From: Muribaculaceae bacterium
GTDB lineage: Bacteria; Bacteroidota; Bacteroidia; Bacteroidales; Muribaculaceae
Length of the DNA stretch: 45,474 nucleotides
Direction: 5' to 3'
Assembly (NCBI GenBank): GCA_022510405.1
Contig: JAFLTP010000007.1
Coordinates: forward strand, 65,343-110,816
In this document: positions 34,278 through 45,474 of the stretch, piece after piece
Position numbering within the stretch: position 1 is the stretch's first letter
Layout of the letters: the number at the start of each line of letters is the position of its first letter
Made by a program: the position numbers and the translations under genes
Notes under the pieces: generated by a model
Seen by the model: only the letters and a program-made list of their open reading frames with translations
Database searches by the model: none
Told to the model about the DNA's origin: nothing

Positions 34278-35303
34278 TTATCGTGCTGATTCAAATTCTT
34301 CCAGGAATCTTACATCGTTTTCACTAAACATTCGAAGATCTTTAACCTTATATTTCAAGTTTGTGATTCTTTCAATACCTAAACCAAATGCATACCCGGA
34401 ATAAATCTCCGGATCTATTCCGCATGCTTTCAGCACATTTGGATCAACCATGCCACAACCTAAGATTTCTACCCATCCTGTTTCCTTACAGAACGGACAT
34501 CCCTTGCCACCGCAAATATCACAACTTATATCCATTTCTGCAGAAGGTTCTGTGAAGGGGAAATAAGAGGGACGCAATCTGATCTTAGTTTCGGAACCGA
34601 ACATTTGTTGTGCGAAATTAAGAAGCACTTGACGGAGATCTGCAAATGAAACATTCTTATCAATGTAGAGTCCTTCGATTTGATGGAAGAAACAATGTGC
34701 TCTTGCAGAAATGGCTTCATTACGATAAACGCGACCCGGACAAACAATTCTGATCGGAGGTTGGTTTTTTTCCATAGTTCTTGTTTGAACAGAAGAAGTA
34801 TGCGTTCTAAGCAAAACATCGATCGGATTTCTACTTATAAAGAAAGTGTCTTGCATATCTCTTGCCGGATGATCGGGTGGGAAATTCAATGAAGAAAACA
34901 CATGCCAATCATCTTCAATTTCAGGACCCTCAGCCACAGTGAATCCCATATCGGAAAAAATTCGAATAATGTCATTTTTCACAATCGATATTGGATGTCT
35001 GCTTCCTATGGGGAAGTTTGTGGCACTTCTTGTAAGGTCAATAGAAGAAATGTCTAAAGTATTTTTTGAGGTTGCATTGTCCTTAAGGAAATTATATCTC
35101 TCAGTGACATAATTCTTCAACTCATTAAGTTTTTGTCCGAGTTCTCTTTTTTGTTCTGAGGGCACTGTTCTAAATTCTTCCATCAAAGAAGATAAAATAC
35201 CCTTTTTACTAAGGTATTTTAAACGAAATTCTTCTACCTGTGCAGCCGAATCCGCTTTATAATCATTTACTTCTTTTTTGAGTGCCTCTATTTTTTCAAC
35301 CAT
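34278..35303 (-). CDS. pheS: Phenylalanyl-tRNA synthetase alpha subunit
   Basis: The 341-residue subunit has the N-terminal coiled coil (residues about 1-85) that contacts tRNA-Phe. The class II catalytic core follows: motif 2 RIVCPGRVYRNEAISARAH, LRTHTSSVQTR, and motif 3 YAFGLGIERITNLKY. A zinc-like CDICGGKGCPFC insert sits near residue 260, as seen in many Bacteroidota. It pairs with PheT, whose gene is not in this window. Confidence 0.96.
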   Translation of the reverse strand: MVEKIEALKKEVNDYKADSAAQVEEFRLKYLSKKGILSSLMEEFRTVPSEQKRELGQKLNELKNYVTERYNFLKDNATSKNTLDISSIDLTRSATNFPIGSRHPISIVKNDIIRIFSDMGFTVAEGPEIEDDWHVFSSLNFPPDHPARDMQDTFFISRNPIDVLLRTHTSSVQTRTMEKNQPPIRIVCPGRVYRNEAISARAHCFFHQIEGLYIDKNVSFADLRQVLLNFAQQMFGSETKIRLRPSYFPFTEPSAEMDISCDICGGKGCPFCKETGWVEILGCGMVDPNVLKACGIDPEIYSGYAFGLGIERITNLKYKVKDLRMFSENDVRFLEEFESAR

Positions 35304-35530
35304 TATGCTTAAAAGTATTTGAAATCTAATTATATTATGCGAAGTTAGTGATTTTTTTGGAAACTATTCCATTTTATGGTACATAAGAAACTTTATCTAC
35401 ATATTGTTCTGTCTCTTTGTAATCTTACCTGATATTACCAAGCATAATTTGAGATAATCTTCAATCTCAGAAAAATTATCTTTTGGTAAAAATAGTTTAT
35501 ACTTACTCTTATCCTTTGTATATAATAAAA

Positions 35531-35559
35531 GGGAACCAAGAATAAGTTTCTCAGTTCCC
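35531..35559 (-). terminator. Terminator of the rpoBC operon
   Basis: GGGAAC (35531-35536) pairs with GTTCCC (35554-35559), with an inner AGAA/TTCT pairing. On the minus strand TTTTATTA follows directly. It starts 21 bp after the rpoC stop. The rest of the pheS-rpoC gap (35304-35580) also carries a long imperfect hairpin at 35435-35489. Confidence 0.75.
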
Positions 35560-35580
35560 AATTTATCTATTGTTTCAAAA

Positions 35581-38500
35581 TTATCTATCGATAATTTCTT
35601 CTTCGAGTATCACTTCTTCCGGATTGTCGGTGAGTTGAAGTGCTGCATATTCATCCTTATTGGCTACGACGAGTTTATTATATTCTCTTAAACCTGTACC
35701 AGCCGGAATAAGATGACCGCAAATCACATTTTCCTTCATTCCTTCAAGATTGTCAGTCTTTCCTTGGATGGCTGCTTCATTAAGCACTTTTGTAGTCTCC
35801 TGGAAAGAAGCTGCCGACATGAAACTTGATGTCTGGAGAGCAGCCCTGGTGATTCCTTGAAGAATCTGTTCCGAAGTAGCGGGAACAGCATCACGCACTT
35901 CCATAGGCTTAAGGTCTTTTCTCTTCAATGCAGAGTTTTCATCACGAAGTTTTCTTACGGTGATGATCTGACCATTTTCATATGTGGTGGAATCACCTTT
36001 GTCGGTAATTACTTTCTTACCCCATATGTTGTCGTTCTCTTCCATGAATTCTACCTTATCGACAACTTGTTGTTCAAGGAATTTTGTATCACCCGGATCA
36101 AGGATGTTCACCTTTCTCATCATCTGACGAACGATAACTTCAAAATGTTTATCGTTGATCTTCACACCCTGCATACGGTAGACATCCTGAACTTCATTTA
36201 CGATATAGTCTTGCACTGCAGTGGGACCTTTGATGTTAAGGATGTCAGCCGGTGTGATCAAACCGTCAGACAGCGGAGTTCCAGCACGAACAAAATCATT
36301 TTCCTGAACGAGGATCTGTTTAGACAAAGGCACAAGATAAGTCTTAACCTCACCCAGTTTTGAAGTAACTGTTATTTCTCTGTTACCTCTCTTAATCTTT
36401 CCGAATTTAACCTCGCCATCGATTTCACTCACTACAGCAGGATTGCTCGGGTTTCTTGCTTCAAAGAGTTCCGTTACACGTGGAAGACCACCGGTGATAT
36501 CACCGGCACTACCGGCAGAACGAGGAATCTTTACAAACACCTCACCCGGAGTGAGAACGTCACCTTCATTGATTAGCAAGTGAGCACCTACAGGCAGAGA
36601 GTAAGTACGTAACAAGTTGCCATCTTCATCATAGAATTGGGCAGACGGTACTTTAGCCCTGTCTTTTGATTCGATTATAATCTTTTCACTTAGGTTGGTG
36701 CCTTCATCACTTTCAGTATGGAAAGTAATACCCTCTTCCATATTTTCAAAGTGAACTCGACCACCCTCTTCAGAAACAATAACCGCATTGAAGGGGTCCC
36801 ATTCACATATCATTTCACCAACTTTAACTTCATCACCATCCTTAAAGTAGAGTTTAGAACCATAAGGAATGTTGGCGGTTGTTAAAACGATACCTGATTT
36901 AGGCTCGATGATTCTCATTTCTGCAAGACGTCCAACAACTACATCAACATTGTCTTTATTCTTGACAGTTCTGAGTTCATCAATTTCAAGTTTACCATCG
37001 TAGCGTGAAGTCACATCCTTTACAGCTGCAACGTTGCTTGCCACACCACCGACGTGGAATGTTCGAAGAGTAAGCTGTGTACCCGGTTCACCGATAGACT
37101 GTGCTGCGATGACTCCCACAGCTTCACCTTTTTGCACCATCCTATGGTTAGAAAGGTTTCGACCATAACACTTGGCGCAAACCCCTTTCTTAGATTCACA
37201 GGTTAATACCGAACGGATTTCTACAGATTCGATTGGTGACTTTTCAATTCTTTCAGCAATCGCTTCAGTGATTTCTTCACCTGCATGAACAATCACATCA
37301 TTCGGATTGAAAGGATCAACTATGTCATGAACCGAAACTCTACCAAGAATTCTTTCACTTAGAGAAGCAACAACTTCCTCGTTGTTTTTTATTTCCCTAC
37401 ATTCCAAGCCACGCAATGTTCCGCAGTCATCTTCAGTGATAATTACATCGTGAGCCACGTCTACAAGACGACGGGTAAGATAACCTGCGTCGGCAGTCTT
37501 AAGTGCGGTATCCGCAAGACCTTTACGGGCACCGTGGGTAGAGATAAAGTATTCAAGCACTGATAGACCTTCCTTGAAGTTTGCAAGAATGGGGTTTTCA
37601 ATAATCTGACCTCCTTCTGCACCAGCTTTCTGCGGTTTTGCCATAAGACCACGCATACCGGAAAGCTGACGAATCTGATCTTTAGAACCACGAGCACCGG
37701 AATCAAGCATCATATAAACTGAATTGAAACCTTGCTGGTCTTCTTCCATCTCTTTCATCAAGGTATCGGCCACGCGTTTGTTAACATGTGTCCAGATATC
37801 GATAACTTGGTTATAACGGTCTTTTTCACCGATAAGACCCATTTGCCAGTTGGCCAACACTTCTTCAACTTGAGCGTTACCTTCTGCAACAAATTCTTCT
37901 TTCTTATCAGGGATAATGACGTCACCGAGATTGAATGACAAACCACCACGGAATGCCATCTTATAACCAAGATTCTTGATGTCATCAAGGAATTGTGCTG
38001 AACGAGTCACACCACAAGTCTTGATAACCTTACCGATAATGTTACGCAGAGATTTCTTAGATATAATCTCGTTTACATAACCTATTTCTTTAGGCACATA
38101 CTGATTGAAAAGTACACGACCTACTGAAGTGTCTTTCAGAAGTTTCTTATAGGGTTTACCTTCTTCATCAACATCATCAACCAATACAGTGACCGGAGCA
38201 TGAAGTGTTACTTTACCTTCATTGTAAGCTATTTCCGCTTCTTCAGGACCATAGAAAACACTTCCCTCACCTTTATCTCCTTTTCTCAACTTGGTGATAT
38301 AATACAAACCAAGCACCATGTCTTGTGACGGAACGGTGATCGGAGCGCCATTGGCAGGGTTCAGGATATTGTGAGCACCTAACATCAACATTTGTGCTTC
38401 CAGGATTGCTTCATTTCCTAATGGAAGATGAACCGCCATCTGGTCACCATCGAAGTCAGCATTGAACGCTGTACAAGCCAATGGATGAAGTTGGATAGCC

Positions 38501-39861
38501 TTTCCTTCTATCATTTTAGGCTGGAATGCCTGAATACCCAAACGGTGAAGTGTCGGAGCACGGTTCAATAAAACCGGATGACCCTTCATGACATGTTCAA
38601 GAATATCCCATACCACGGGTTCTTTTCTGTCAACAATTTTCTTGGCACTCTTAACGGTCTTTACAATTCCACGTTCAATCAATTTTCTGATAATAAACGG
38701 CTTGTAAAGTTCAGCAGCCATAAGTTTGGGAATACCACACTCATGCATCTTTAATTCCGGACCAACAACGATAACGGAACGAGCGGAATAGTCAACCCTC
38801 TTACCAAGCAAATTTTGACGGAAACGACCCTGCTTTCCTTTCAAACTATCCGATAAAGATTTAAGAGGACGATTCACCTCGCTCTTCACTGCAGATGCTT
38901 TACGGCTGTTGTCGAGTAATGAATCCACAGCTTCCTGAAGCAATCTCTTTTCATTACGAAGGATAACTTCCGGAGCTTTTATTTCAATAAGTCTCTTAAG
39001 ACGATTATTTCTGATGATTACCCTTCTATAAAGGTCATTAAGATCCGATGTGGCGAAACGACCACCATCAAGAGGAACCAACGGACGTAGTTCAGGTGGA
39101 ATCACAGGCACAGCCTTAAGAATCATCCATTCAGGACGATTTTTGTCAAGACTTGCTATGAAAGAATTAACAACCTGAAGACGTTTCAAGGATTCTGTCT
39201 TCTTTTGTTGTGAACCTCCTTTATTGGCTTCGTCACGAAGTTGGTTGGCAAGGCTTTCGAGTTTGATATCCTTAAGAAGATCATAAACAGCCTCTGCACC
39301 CATTTTGGCAACGAACTTATTTGGATCTTCATCCGGTAGCAATCTTTGTTCTTCCGGAAGATTGTCTATTATGTCGAGATATTCTTCCTCTGTAAGAAGA
39401 TCCAATTTCTCCTTACCGGTAGTGCCCGGGTTGATAACTACATATCTTTCATAATAAATGATAGAATCGAGTTTCTTGGAGGGCAAACCGAGAAGATAAC
39501 CGATTTTATTAGGAAGTGACCTGAAGTACCAGATATGAGCGACAGGAACAACGAGTTCTATATGACCCATTCTTTCCCTTCTCACCTTTTTTTCAGTCAC
39601 TTCTACACCACAATGGTTACATACGATACCTTTGTAGCGAATTCTCTTATATTTACCGCAGTGGCATTCGTAGTCTTTTACCGGACCGAAAATCTTTTCG
39701 CAAAACAAACCGTCTCTTTCCGGTTTATATGTACGATAGTTGATAGTTTCCGGTTTCAGAACTTCTCCGCTACTTTTAGCCTTGATCTCTTCCGGAGACG
39801 CAAGTGCTATAGTGATCTTAGAGAAATTACTTTTGAGTTTATTGTCTCTTTTTAATGCCAT
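35581..39861 (-). CDS. rpoC: RNA polymerase subunit beta'
   Basis: The 1426-residue beta' subunit is full length. The N-terminal zinc-binding domain is [20 protein letters not shown] (about residues 66-86). The Mg-binding catalytic loop NADFDGDQM is near residue 470, [16 protein letters not shown] is present, and the second zinc site is [39 protein letters not shown] precedes the trigger loop. It follows rpoB by 26 bp and ends at the terminator at 35531-35559. Confidence 0.98.
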   Translation of the reverse strand: MALKRDNKLKSNFSKITIALASPEEIKAKSSGEVLKPETINYRTYKPERDGLFCEKIFGPVKDYECHCGKYKRIRYKGIVCNHCGVEVTEKKVRRERMGHIELVVPVAHIWYFRSLPNKIGYLLGLPSKKLDSIIYYERYVVINPGTTGKEKLDLLTEEEYLDIIDNLPEEQRLLPDEDPNKFVAKMGAEAVYDLLKDIKLESLANQLRDEANKGGSQQKKTESLKRLQVVNSFIASLDKNRPEWMILKAVPVIPPELRPLVPLDGGRFATSDLNDLYRRVIIRNNRLKRLIEIKAPEVILRNEKRLLQEAVDSLLDNSRKASAVKSEVNRPLKSLSDSLKGKQGRFRQNLLGKRVDYSARSVIVVGPELKMHECGIPKLMAAELYKPFIIRKLIERGIVKTVKSAKKIVDRKEPVVWDILEHVMKGHPVLLNRAPTLHRLGIQAFQPKMIEGKAIQLHPLACTAFNADFDGDQMAVHLPLGNEAILEAQMLMLGAHNILNPANGAPITVPSQDMVLGLYYITKLRKGDKGEGSVFYGPEEAEIAYNEGKVTLHAPVTVLVDDVDEEGKPYKKLLKDTSVGRVLFNQYVPKEIGYVNEIISKKSLRNIIGKVIKTCGVTRSAQFLDDIKNLGYKMAFRGGLSFNLGDVIIPDKKEEFVAEGNAQVEEVLANWQMGLIGEKDRYNQVIDIWTHVNKRVADTLMKEMEEDQQGFNSVYMMLDSGARGSKDQIRQLSGMRGLMAKPQKAGAEGGQIIENPILANFKEGLSVLEYFISTHGARKGLADTALKTADAGYLTRRLVDVAHDVIITEDDCGTLRGLECREIKNNEEVVASLSERILGRVSVHDIVDPFNPNDVIVHAGEEITEAIAERIEKSPIESVEIRSVLTCESKKGVCAKCYGRNLSNHRMVQKGEAVGVIAAQSIGEPGTQLTLRTFHVGGVASNVAAVKDVTSRYDGKLEIDELRTVKNKDNVDVVVGRLAEMRIIEPKSGIVLTTANIPYGSKLYFKDGDEVKVGEMICEWDPFNAVIVSEEGGRVHFENMEEGITFHTESDEGTNLSEKIIIESKDRAKVPSAQFYDEDGNLLRTYSLPVGAHLLINEGDVLTPGEVFVKIPRSAGSAGDITGGLPRVTELFEARNPSNPAVVSEIDGEVKFGKIKRGNREITVTSKLGEVKTYLVPLSKQILVQENDFVRAGTPLSDGLITPADILNIKGPTAVQDYIVNEVQDVYRMQGVKINDKHFEVIVRQMMRKVNILDPGDTKFLEQQVVDKVEFMEENDNIWGKKVITDKGDSTTYENGQIITVRKLRDENSALKRKDLKPMEVRDAVPATSEQILQGITRAALQTSSFMSAASFQETTKVLNEAAIQGKTDNLEGMKENVICGHLIPAGTGLREYNKLVVANKDEYAALQLTDNPEEVILEEEIIDR

Positions 39862-39887
39862 ATGTTAATTTTTCTCCTATTTCTAAA

Positions 39888-42800
39888 TTATTCAAGTGTA
39901 ATGCTGAGACCGAGACCTCTCAATTCATGGAGAAGCACGTTGAGGGATTCAGGAATACCCGGATTAGGCATTGGATCACCTTTTACGATTGCTTCGTATG
40001 CTTTACTTCTACCCATTACATCGTCACTCTTGATAGTAAGGATTTCTTGAAGGATATGAGCAGCACCGAAAGCTTCAAGCGCCCAAACCTCCATTTCACC
40101 AAATCTTTGACCTCCAAACTGTGCCTTACCACCGAGAGGTTGCTGAGTAATCAATGAATACGGACCAATGGATCTTGCATGCATCTTGTCTTCAACCATG
40201 TGGCCAAGTTTAAGCATGTAGATCACACCTACAGTTGCCGGTTGGTCAAAACGATCACCCGTGCCACCGTCATACAAATATGTTTTACCATATCTTGGCA
40301 AACCCGCCTTATCAGTCCATTCATTAAGATCATCAAGGCTTGCACCATCGAAAATAGGTGTTGCAAATTTCTCGCCAAGTTCTTTACCGGCCCAACCTAA
40401 GACAGTCTCAAAAATCTGTCCCAAATTCATACGAGACGGCACACCAAGCGGATTCAAAACTATGTCAACAGGAGTTCCATCTTCCAAGAAAGGCATATCT
40501 TCCTGACGAACCACTCTTGAAACAATACCCTTGTTACCATGTCGGCCTGCCATCTTATCACCAACGCCGATTTTACGTTTCTTTGCAATATAAACTTTAG
40601 CCAATTGCATGATTCCGGAAGGCAGTTCATCACCGATTGTAATGTCAAATTTCTTGCGTCTCAACTCACTGTCAATCTTCTTTGATTTCCTCAAATAATT
40701 GGTAATCAAGTCCGTCACCATATCGTTGATTCGAGGATCATCTGTCCAATCGGCAAGATTGATAGTTTCATAATCTATGTTCCCAAAAGTTTGATCATCA
40801 AATCTTGCACCTGTAGGAATAATATCTGCACCGATAAAATCTTTTACACCGGCAGATTTTTTCCCTTTCAGAAGAGTCTTCAACTTGCTAACAAGAAGTT
40901 CCTTCAGTTCAGCCTGTTTGTCTTCATATTGTTCATCAAGAATAGGAAGCTGGGCGTTTGCACTCTTCTTGTTATTCTTGTTTTTTACTGCCCGTGAGAA
41001 AAGATTTGTTCCAATAACAACTCCCTTCAAAGAAGGAGTAGCTTTCAAAGAAGCATCTTTTACATCACCTGCTTTATCACCAAAGATAGCACGTAGAAGT
41101 TTTTCTTCAGGAGTCGGGTCACTTTCCCCTTTAGGAGTAATTTTACCGATCATAATGTCTCCAGGTACCACATGCGCTCCCACTCGGATGATGCCTCTTT
41201 CATCAAGGTCCTTGGTGGCTTCTTCACTCACATTTGGAATATCACTTGTAAGTTCTTCCATACCACGTTTGGTTTCTCGAACTTCAAGGGAATATTCATC
41301 TACATGCACTGAAGTAAGGATATCCTCCATCACCATGCGTTCGTTAAGCACTATGGCATCCTCATAATTATAACCTTTCCACGGCATAAAAGCAACTTTA
41401 AGGTTTCTACCGAGGGCAAGTTCACCATTCTGAGTAGAATATCCTTCCGTGAGGATGTCACCTTTTTTTACTCTCTGGCCTACTTCACAAATAGGACGAA
41501 GGTCGATAGTGGTGCTTTGATTGGTTCTCCTAAACTTAGGAATCTTATATTCTTTAACGGCCGGTTCAAAAGATACAAATTCTTGATCTTCTGTGCGGTC
41601 GTATTTTATTTTAATTAAAGTGGCATCAACGTATTCAACCACACCCTCACCTTCAGCCATAATCTGGGTCCGTGAGTCACGAATCAATTGACCTTCAATA
41701 CCGGTTCCCACGATCGGCGCTTCACATCTTAATAATGGAACAGCCTGACGCATCATGTTTGATCCCATCAACGCACGGTTAGCGTCATCATGCTCCAAGA
41801 ATGGAATAAGCGAGGCGGCAATTGAAGCGATCTGAATCGGAGAAACATCCATAAGATTAACGTTTTCCGGAGAAACAATCGGGAAGTCAGCTTCCAATCT
41901 CGCTTTCACCTTAGATCTTACAAATGTACCGTCGTCGTTGAGAGGAGCGTTACCCTGTGCGATAACCTTTCCTTCTTCCACTTCAGCAGCCATATATACA
42001 ACATCCTTATTATCAATATCTACCTTTCCGTTAGAAACTGTTCTATAAGGAGTCTCAATAAAACCAAGATTATTGATCTTAGCATATACACAGAGCGAAG
42101 ATATCAAACCGATGTTCGGGCCTTCAGGTGTTTCAATAGGACAAAGTCTTCCATAGTGAGTATAATGCACGTCACGCACTTCGAAACCGGCACGTTCTCT
42201 TGAAAGACCACCGGGACCTAAGGCAGACATACGACGTTTATGGGTTATTTCAGCCAATGGATTGGTTTGATCCATAAACTGAGACAAAGCGTTAGTACCG
42301 AAATATGTATTGATAACGGATGAAATTGTCTTTGCATTTATGAGGTCGATAGGTTTGAAAACCTCATTGTCGCGGATATTCATTCTTTCACGAATAGTCC
42401 TTGCCATTCTTGAAAGTCCTGTAGAGAACTGATTGTATAATTGTTCTCCTACGGTTCTTACACGACGGTTGCTTAAGTGGTCGATATCATCGACATCACT
42501 TTTTGAATTGATCAAACCTATCAAATATTTGATGATAGCAATTATATCATCACGAGTCAAGACCTTAACATTATCAGGAATATTAAGGTTTAATTTCTTA
42601 TTTATGCGGAAACGGCCCACTTCTCCGAGATCGTAACGTTTTTCAGAGAAGAATAAATTAGTGATAACCTCACGTGCAGAAGCATCATCCGGTGGTTCAG
42701 CGTTTCTCAACTGACGATAAATATGCTGAATTGCTTCTTTTTCAGAGTTCGATTGGTCTTTCTGAAGGGTGTTGAATATAATGCTGTAGTCAATGGCACT

Positions 42801-43703
42801 GACATTTTCTTTTTCCAAAAGAACTGTTTTCGCACCACTCTCAATTATAGCGTTTATATGTTCTTCAGTCAATTCAACCCCACGGTCAACAATCTGCTGA
42901 GTTCTTTCCACTGAAACGACTTCACCTGTTGTATCATCTGAAAAGTCTTCTATCCAGCTTTTAACTACTCTACCGGCAAGTTTTCTACCGATAACCTTTT
43001 GAAGGCTTTCTCTATCAGCCTTCACTTCTTCAGCAAGGTCAAAAATCTGTATAATATCTTTATCGCTTTCGAGTCCAATAGCTCTCAATAATGTAGTGAC
43101 AGGAAGTTTCTTTTTCCTATCGATGTAAGCATACATCACATTATTGATGTCTGTGGCAAACTCTATCCAACTTCCTCTGAAAGGAATAATACGGGCTGAA
43201 TAAAGTTTGGTACCGTTGGCATGAGTGCTCTGACCAAAGAATACGCCGGGCGAACGATGTAACTGAGACACGACTACCCTTTCGGCTCCATTTATCACAA
43301 ATGTTCCTTGCTCGGTCATATATGGGATTGGACCCAAATATACATCCTGAATCGTGGTATCGAAATCTTCGTGATCCGGGTCGGTGCAATATAGTTTCAG
43401 TTTAGCCTTAAGAGGGACACTATAAGTCAAACCTCTCTCAAGACACTCTTCTATAGTGTATCTCGGGGGATCAATATAATAGTCAAGAAATTCGAGAACA
43501 TAATTATTACGAGTGTCCGCAATGGGGAAATTTTCTTCAAAAACTTTGTATAGACCTTGATTTTTACGCTGTTCCGGCGGAACGTCTAACTGAAGAAAAT
43601 CCTTAAAAGATTTAAGCTGCACCTCTAAGAAATCCGGGAAAGGAAGTGGATTCTTAATAGAGGCAAAATTAACACGTGGTTTATCAGTGGTTGGTACTGC
43701 CAT
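39888..43703 (-). CDS. rpoB: RNA polymerase subunit beta
   Basis: The 1271-residue beta subunit has the usual Bacteroidota length. The rifampicin region reads [20 protein letters not shown] followed by [19 protein letters not shown]; the residues aligned with E. coli Asp516, His526 and Ser531 are the sensitive forms. [17 protein letters not shown] and the C-terminal [20 protein letters not shown] are intact. It is 148 bp downstream of rplL, with an attenuator-like hairpin between. Confidence 0.98.
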   Translation of the reverse strand: MAVPTTDKPRVNFASIKNPLPFPDFLEVQLKSFKDFLQLDVPPEQRKNQGLYKVFEENFPIADTRNNYVLEFLDYYIDPPRYTIEECLERGLTYSVPLKAKLKLYCTDPDHEDFDTTIQDVYLGPIPYMTEQGTFVINGAERVVVSQLHRSPGVFFGQSTHANGTKLYSARIIPFRGSWIEFATDINNVMYAYIDRKKKLPVTTLLRAIGLESDKDIIQIFDLAEEVKADRESLQKVIGRKLAGRVVKSWIEDFSDDTTGEVVSVERTQQIVDRGVELTEEHINAIIESGAKTVLLEKENVSAIDYSIIFNTLQKDQSNSEKEAIQHIYRQLRNAEPPDDASAREVITNLFFSEKRYDLGEVGRFRINKKLNLNIPDNVKVLTRDDIIAIIKYLIGLINSKSDVDDIDHLSNRRVRTVGEQLYNQFSTGLSRMARTIRERMNIRDNEVFKPIDLINAKTISSVINTYFGTNALSQFMDQTNPLAEITHKRRMSALGPGGLSRERAGFEVRDVHYTHYGRLCPIETPEGPNIGLISSLCVYAKINNLGFIETPYRTVSNGKVDIDNKDVVYMAAEVEEGKVIAQGNAPLNDDGTFVRSKVKARLEADFPIVSPENVNLMDVSPIQIASIAASLIPFLEHDDANRALMGSNMMRQAVPLLRCEAPIVGTGIEGQLIRDSRTQIMAEGEGVVEYVDATLIKIKYDRTEDQEFVSFEPAVKEYKIPKFRRTNQSTTIDLRPICEVGQRVKKGDILTEGYSTQNGELALGRNLKVAFMPWKGYNYEDAIVLNERMVMEDILTSVHVDEYSLEVRETKRGMEELTSDIPNVSEEATKDLDERGIIRVGAHVVPGDIMIGKITPKGESDPTPEEKLLRAIFGDKAGDVKDASLKATPSLKGVVIGTNLFSRAVKNKNNKKSANAQLPILDEQYEDKQAELKELLVSKLKTLLKGKKSAGVKDFIGADIIPTGARFDDQTFGNIDYETINLADWTDDPRINDMVTDLITNYLRKSKKIDSELRRKKFDITIGDELPSGIMQLAKVYIAKKRKIGVGDKMAGRHGNKGIVSRVVRQEDMPFLEDGTPVDIVLNPLGVPSRMNLGQIFETVLGWAGKELGEKFATPIFDGASLDDLNEWTDKAGLPRYGKTYLYDGGTGDRFDQPATVGVIYMLKLGHMVEDKMHARSIGPYSLITQQPLGGKAQFGGQRFGEMEVWALEAFGAAHILQEILTIKSDDVMGRSKAYEAIVKGDPMPNPGIPESLNVLLHELRGLGLSITLE

Positions 43704-43789
43704 TTCGTTTTCCTTCTTAATGGATCAAATTTTGAAAGGTGAAACGGAATTAAATATTCCGGAATAAGAGGCATAGCAAATTGTATGCC

Positions 43790-43830
43790 AAAAAAAGGTT
43801 AAGAACACACCTTTCGAGTGCTCTTAACCT
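43790..43830 (-). terminator. Attenuator-like terminator between rplL and rpoB
   Basis: On the minus strand the arms AGGTTAAGAGCAC and GTGTGTTCTTAACCT fold with a short loop (43796-43830), followed by seven T. It lies 22 bp after the rplL stop. Partial readthrough would keep rpoBC levels below ribosomal protein levels, as at the same junction in E. coli. Confidence 0.8.
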
Positions 43831-43851
43831 ATTTTGGAGATAAGATAAATC

Positions 43852-44229
43852 TTACTTAAGCTCAACTTCAGCACCGGCCTCTTCAAGCTGTTTCTTCAAA
43901 CCCTCAGCTTCTGCTTTGGGGAGACCTTCTTTAACAACACCGGGAGCGCCGTCCACGAGAGCCTTGGCTTCTTTAAGACCAAGACCGGTGAGTTCCTTCA
44001 CGAGTTTAACGACTGCAAGTTTGCTTGCGCCGGCTGATTTGAGGACAACATCGAAGTTAGTCTTTTCTTCTTCAGCAGGAGCACCAGCGGCAGCCGGGCC
44101 AGCTGCAACAGCTACAGCAGCTGCTGCCGGTTCGATACCATACTCATCCTTAAGGATCTGAGCGAGCTCGTTAACTTCTTTTACGGTGAGGTTCACCAAT
44201 TGTTCTGCAAATGCTTTTAAATCTGCCAT
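43852..44229 (-). CDS. rplL: 50S ribosomal protein L7/L12
   Basis: The 125-residue protein has an N-terminal dimerisation helix pair ([20 protein letters not shown]). An Ala-Gly-Pro-rich hinge follows (about residues 36-53). The C-terminal factor-binding domain contains [20 protein letters not shown], then [14 protein letters not shown]. It forms the stalk with L10. It lies 35 bp after rplJ, with GC visibly higher than most of the window. Confidence 0.98.
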   Translation of the reverse strand: MADLKAFAEQLVNLTVKEVNELAQILKDEYGIEPAAAAVAVAAGPAAAGAPAEEEKTNFDVVLKSAGASKLAVVKLVKELTGLGLKEAKALVDGAPGVVKEGLPKAEAEGLKKQLEEAGAEVELK

Positions 44230-44264
44230 TGTTGTATCTGTTTTTAATTTTTGCGTTAGTAATT

Positions 44265-44783
44265 TTATTTGTTAGACAAGGTCTCGAGAACTCCGTGAAG
44301 CTTGTTGCCTCCACTCTGAAGAGCGCTGACAACATTCTTGGCCGGGCTCTGAAGCAAGCCGATGATATCACCGATAAGCTCGTTCTTGCTCTTGATGCTG
44401 CTCAGGGCGTCTAACTGGTTTTCCCCGATATATACCGACTCCTCGACAAAGGCTCCCTTCAACAAGGGAAGCTTTTCGTTTTTCTGGCGGAATTTCTTTA
44501 TCAGCTTGGCCGGGGCATTACCCACGTTGCTAAGCAAGAGAGTGGTCTCGCCATGGAGAAGTCCGTAGAGTTCCGAATAATCGGTTGTGCTGTTCTCAAA
44601 GGCTTTCTTGAGAAGAGTGTTTTTCACACACAGCATCTTTACATTGTCTTTGAAACATGCACGTCTCAAAGCGCTTGTCTTCTCGGCGTTAAGGCCCGAT
44701 GTCTGTGTGAGGTAGACACATGAATATTCAGCAAGCGTATTGCCTATCTTCTCGATTACAAGTGCTTTATCTTCCTTTTTCAT
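44265..44783 (-). CDS. rplJ: 50S ribosomal protein L10
   Basis: The 172-residue stalk base protein starts [20 protein letters not shown]. It has the L10 core [17 protein letters not shown] and the L7/L12-binding C-terminal helix ([19 protein letters not shown]). In many bacteria it binds its own mRNA to repress the operon; the leader here is only 14 bp from rplA, so any such site would be within the rplA-rplJ junction. Confidence 0.97.
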   Translation of the reverse strand: MKKEDKALVIEKIGNTLAEYSCVYLTQTSGLNAEKTSALRRACFKDNVKMLCVKNTLLKKAFENSTTDYSELYGLLHGETTLLLSNVGNAPAKLIKKFRQKNEKLPLLKGAFVEESVYIGENQLDALSSIKSKNELIGDIIGLLQSPAKNVVSALQSGGNKLHGVLETLSNK

Positions 44784-44797
44784 CTCTTCTTCCTTTT

Positions 44798-45474
44798 TTA
44801 GTCAGCTATAGATTTAGAATCCACCTTCACCCCGGGGCTCATGGTGCTGGATAGATAAATGCTCTTGATATAGGTGCCCTTGGCTGTGGCCGGTTTAAGT
44901 TTTATCAATGTGTTGATAAATTCCTTGGCATTGTCGGTCATTTGCTCGGGGGTGAAGCTCACCTTCCCTATAGAGGCGTGAACGATACCGGTTTTGTCTA
45001 CCTTGAAGTCGATCTTACCCTGCTTAACCTCTTTGACAGCCTTTGCAACATCCATTGTCACTGTGCCGCTCTTCGGGTTAGGCATAAGGCCGCGAGGACC
45101 AAGAATCCTACCTAACGGACCAAGTTTACCCATCACGGAGGGCTGAGTGATGATAACATCCACATCTGTCCATCCGCCTTTGATCTTATCGATATATTCA
45201 TCTAATCCCACATAGTCGGCTCCGGCTTCTTTGGCCGCTGCCTCTGCATCGGGATTACAAAGCACTAATACTCTCACCTGCTTACCTGTGCCATGAGGCA
45301 AGGAAACTACACCACGCACCATCTGGTCGGCCTTCCTCGGGTCTACTCCAAGACGTACGTCAATGTCAAACGAAGCATCAAACTTTGCATAGTTCACTTC
45401 CTTTACCTTTTCTGTGGCTTCAGCCAATGTATAGGATTTGCCGGGTTCAATCTTCGACAAAGCCAACTTCTGAT
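44798..45474 (-). CDS. rplA: 50S ribosomal protein L1, start outside window
   Basis: About 225 residues are visible, ending in [18 protein letters not shown]. Core L1 motifs are [39 protein letters not shown] and [19 protein letters not shown]. The frame stays open to the right edge as [14 protein letters not shown], which matches the usual L1 N-terminus about ten residues in. The TTG at 45466 is therefore not the start. L1 binds 23S rRNA at the mobile stalk. Confidence 0.97.
   Translation of the reverse strand, partial: QKLALSKIEPGKSYTLAEATEKVKEVNYAKFDASFDIDVRLGVDPRKADQMVRGVVSLPHGTGKQVRVLVLCNPDAEAAAKEAGADYVGLDEYIDKIKGGWTDVDVIITQPSVMGKLGPLGRILGPRGLMPNPKSGTVTMDVAKAVKEVKQGKIDFKVDKTGIVHASIGKVSFTPEQMTDNAKEFINTLIKLKPATAKGTYIKSIYLSSTMSPGVKVDSKSIAD

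Noticed and set aside
35397..35610. Open minus-strand frame of about 70 codons running out of the end of rpoC and ending at TAG 35399-35397.
   Set aside because: It has no usable start codon, contains the rpoC terminator hairpin, and its protein-like look is expected from AT-rich sequence.
40885..41367. Plus-strand open frame of 160 codons inside rpoB, and similar long antisense frames in other genes.
   Set aside because: They lie opposite strongly conserved coding sequence and show no recognisable motifs; they are shadows of the real genes.
1..45474. CRISPR arrays, insertion sequences, prophage or integrase genes.
   Set aside because: No regularly spaced repeats, transposase or integrase motifs, or terminal inverted repeats with target duplications were seen.

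Overview
The window is a stretch of ordinary chromosome from a low-GC member of the Bacteroidales (Bacteroidota). The evidence is the gene content (DUF4290-murA-rimM block, Bacteroidota-type MurA, COG2509 flavoprotein, stand-alone HsdR_N protein, paired UvrA paralogs). Promoters also fit: several -7 elements match TAnnTTTG, with a TTTG or TTG at -33 spaced 19-21 bp away. A Muribaculaceae-like origin is possible but cannot be fixed from this sequence. I see no phage, transposon, integron or CRISPR array.

Layout. 1-442: end of a DUF1015 gene (+). 533-3732: uvrA (copy 1) followed by a tiny lipoprotein gene, both minus. 3794-3950: two identical tRNA-Gln(CTG) genes in tandem, minus. 4045-8112: a very large cytoplasmic protein with OB-like N-terminus and a Schlafen/AlbA_2-type domain, minus. 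8619-12018: XRE-type regulator followed by a second uvrA, minus. 12773-14089: Eis-like GNAT acetyltransferase, minus. 14286-19139: four tightly packed minus genes, iorA-iorB-aminotransferase-CoA transferase, which read as a pathway between aromatic amino acids and aryl acetates. 19301-24173: plus-strand S1/P1 nuclease, HsdR_N-like nuclease domain, PcrA/UvrD helicase and carboxynorspermidine decarboxylase. 24211-29677: minus operon FAD oxidoreductase-tsaB-DUF4290-murA-rimM-OmpA-like. 29763-33518: plus operon HAD phosphatase-rarA-aldo/keto reductase-M48 protease. 33552-35303: nth and pheS, minus. 35581-45474: minus rplA-rplJ-rplL-rpoB-rpoC cluster, with rplA cut by the window edge.

DNA repair is strongly represented (two uvrA, pcrA, rarA, nth, HsdR_N domain), but most genes are core housekeeping. 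The best candidates for new biology are the 1355-residue AlbA_2 protein, the IorAB/aminotransferase/CoA-transferase operon whose IorA lacks the C-terminal ferredoxin domain, and the translationally coupled HsdR_N-PcrA pair. Two long gene-free gaps (8113-8618 and 12019-12772) hold several inverted repeats. All functional calls come from reading motifs by eye; no database search was run.
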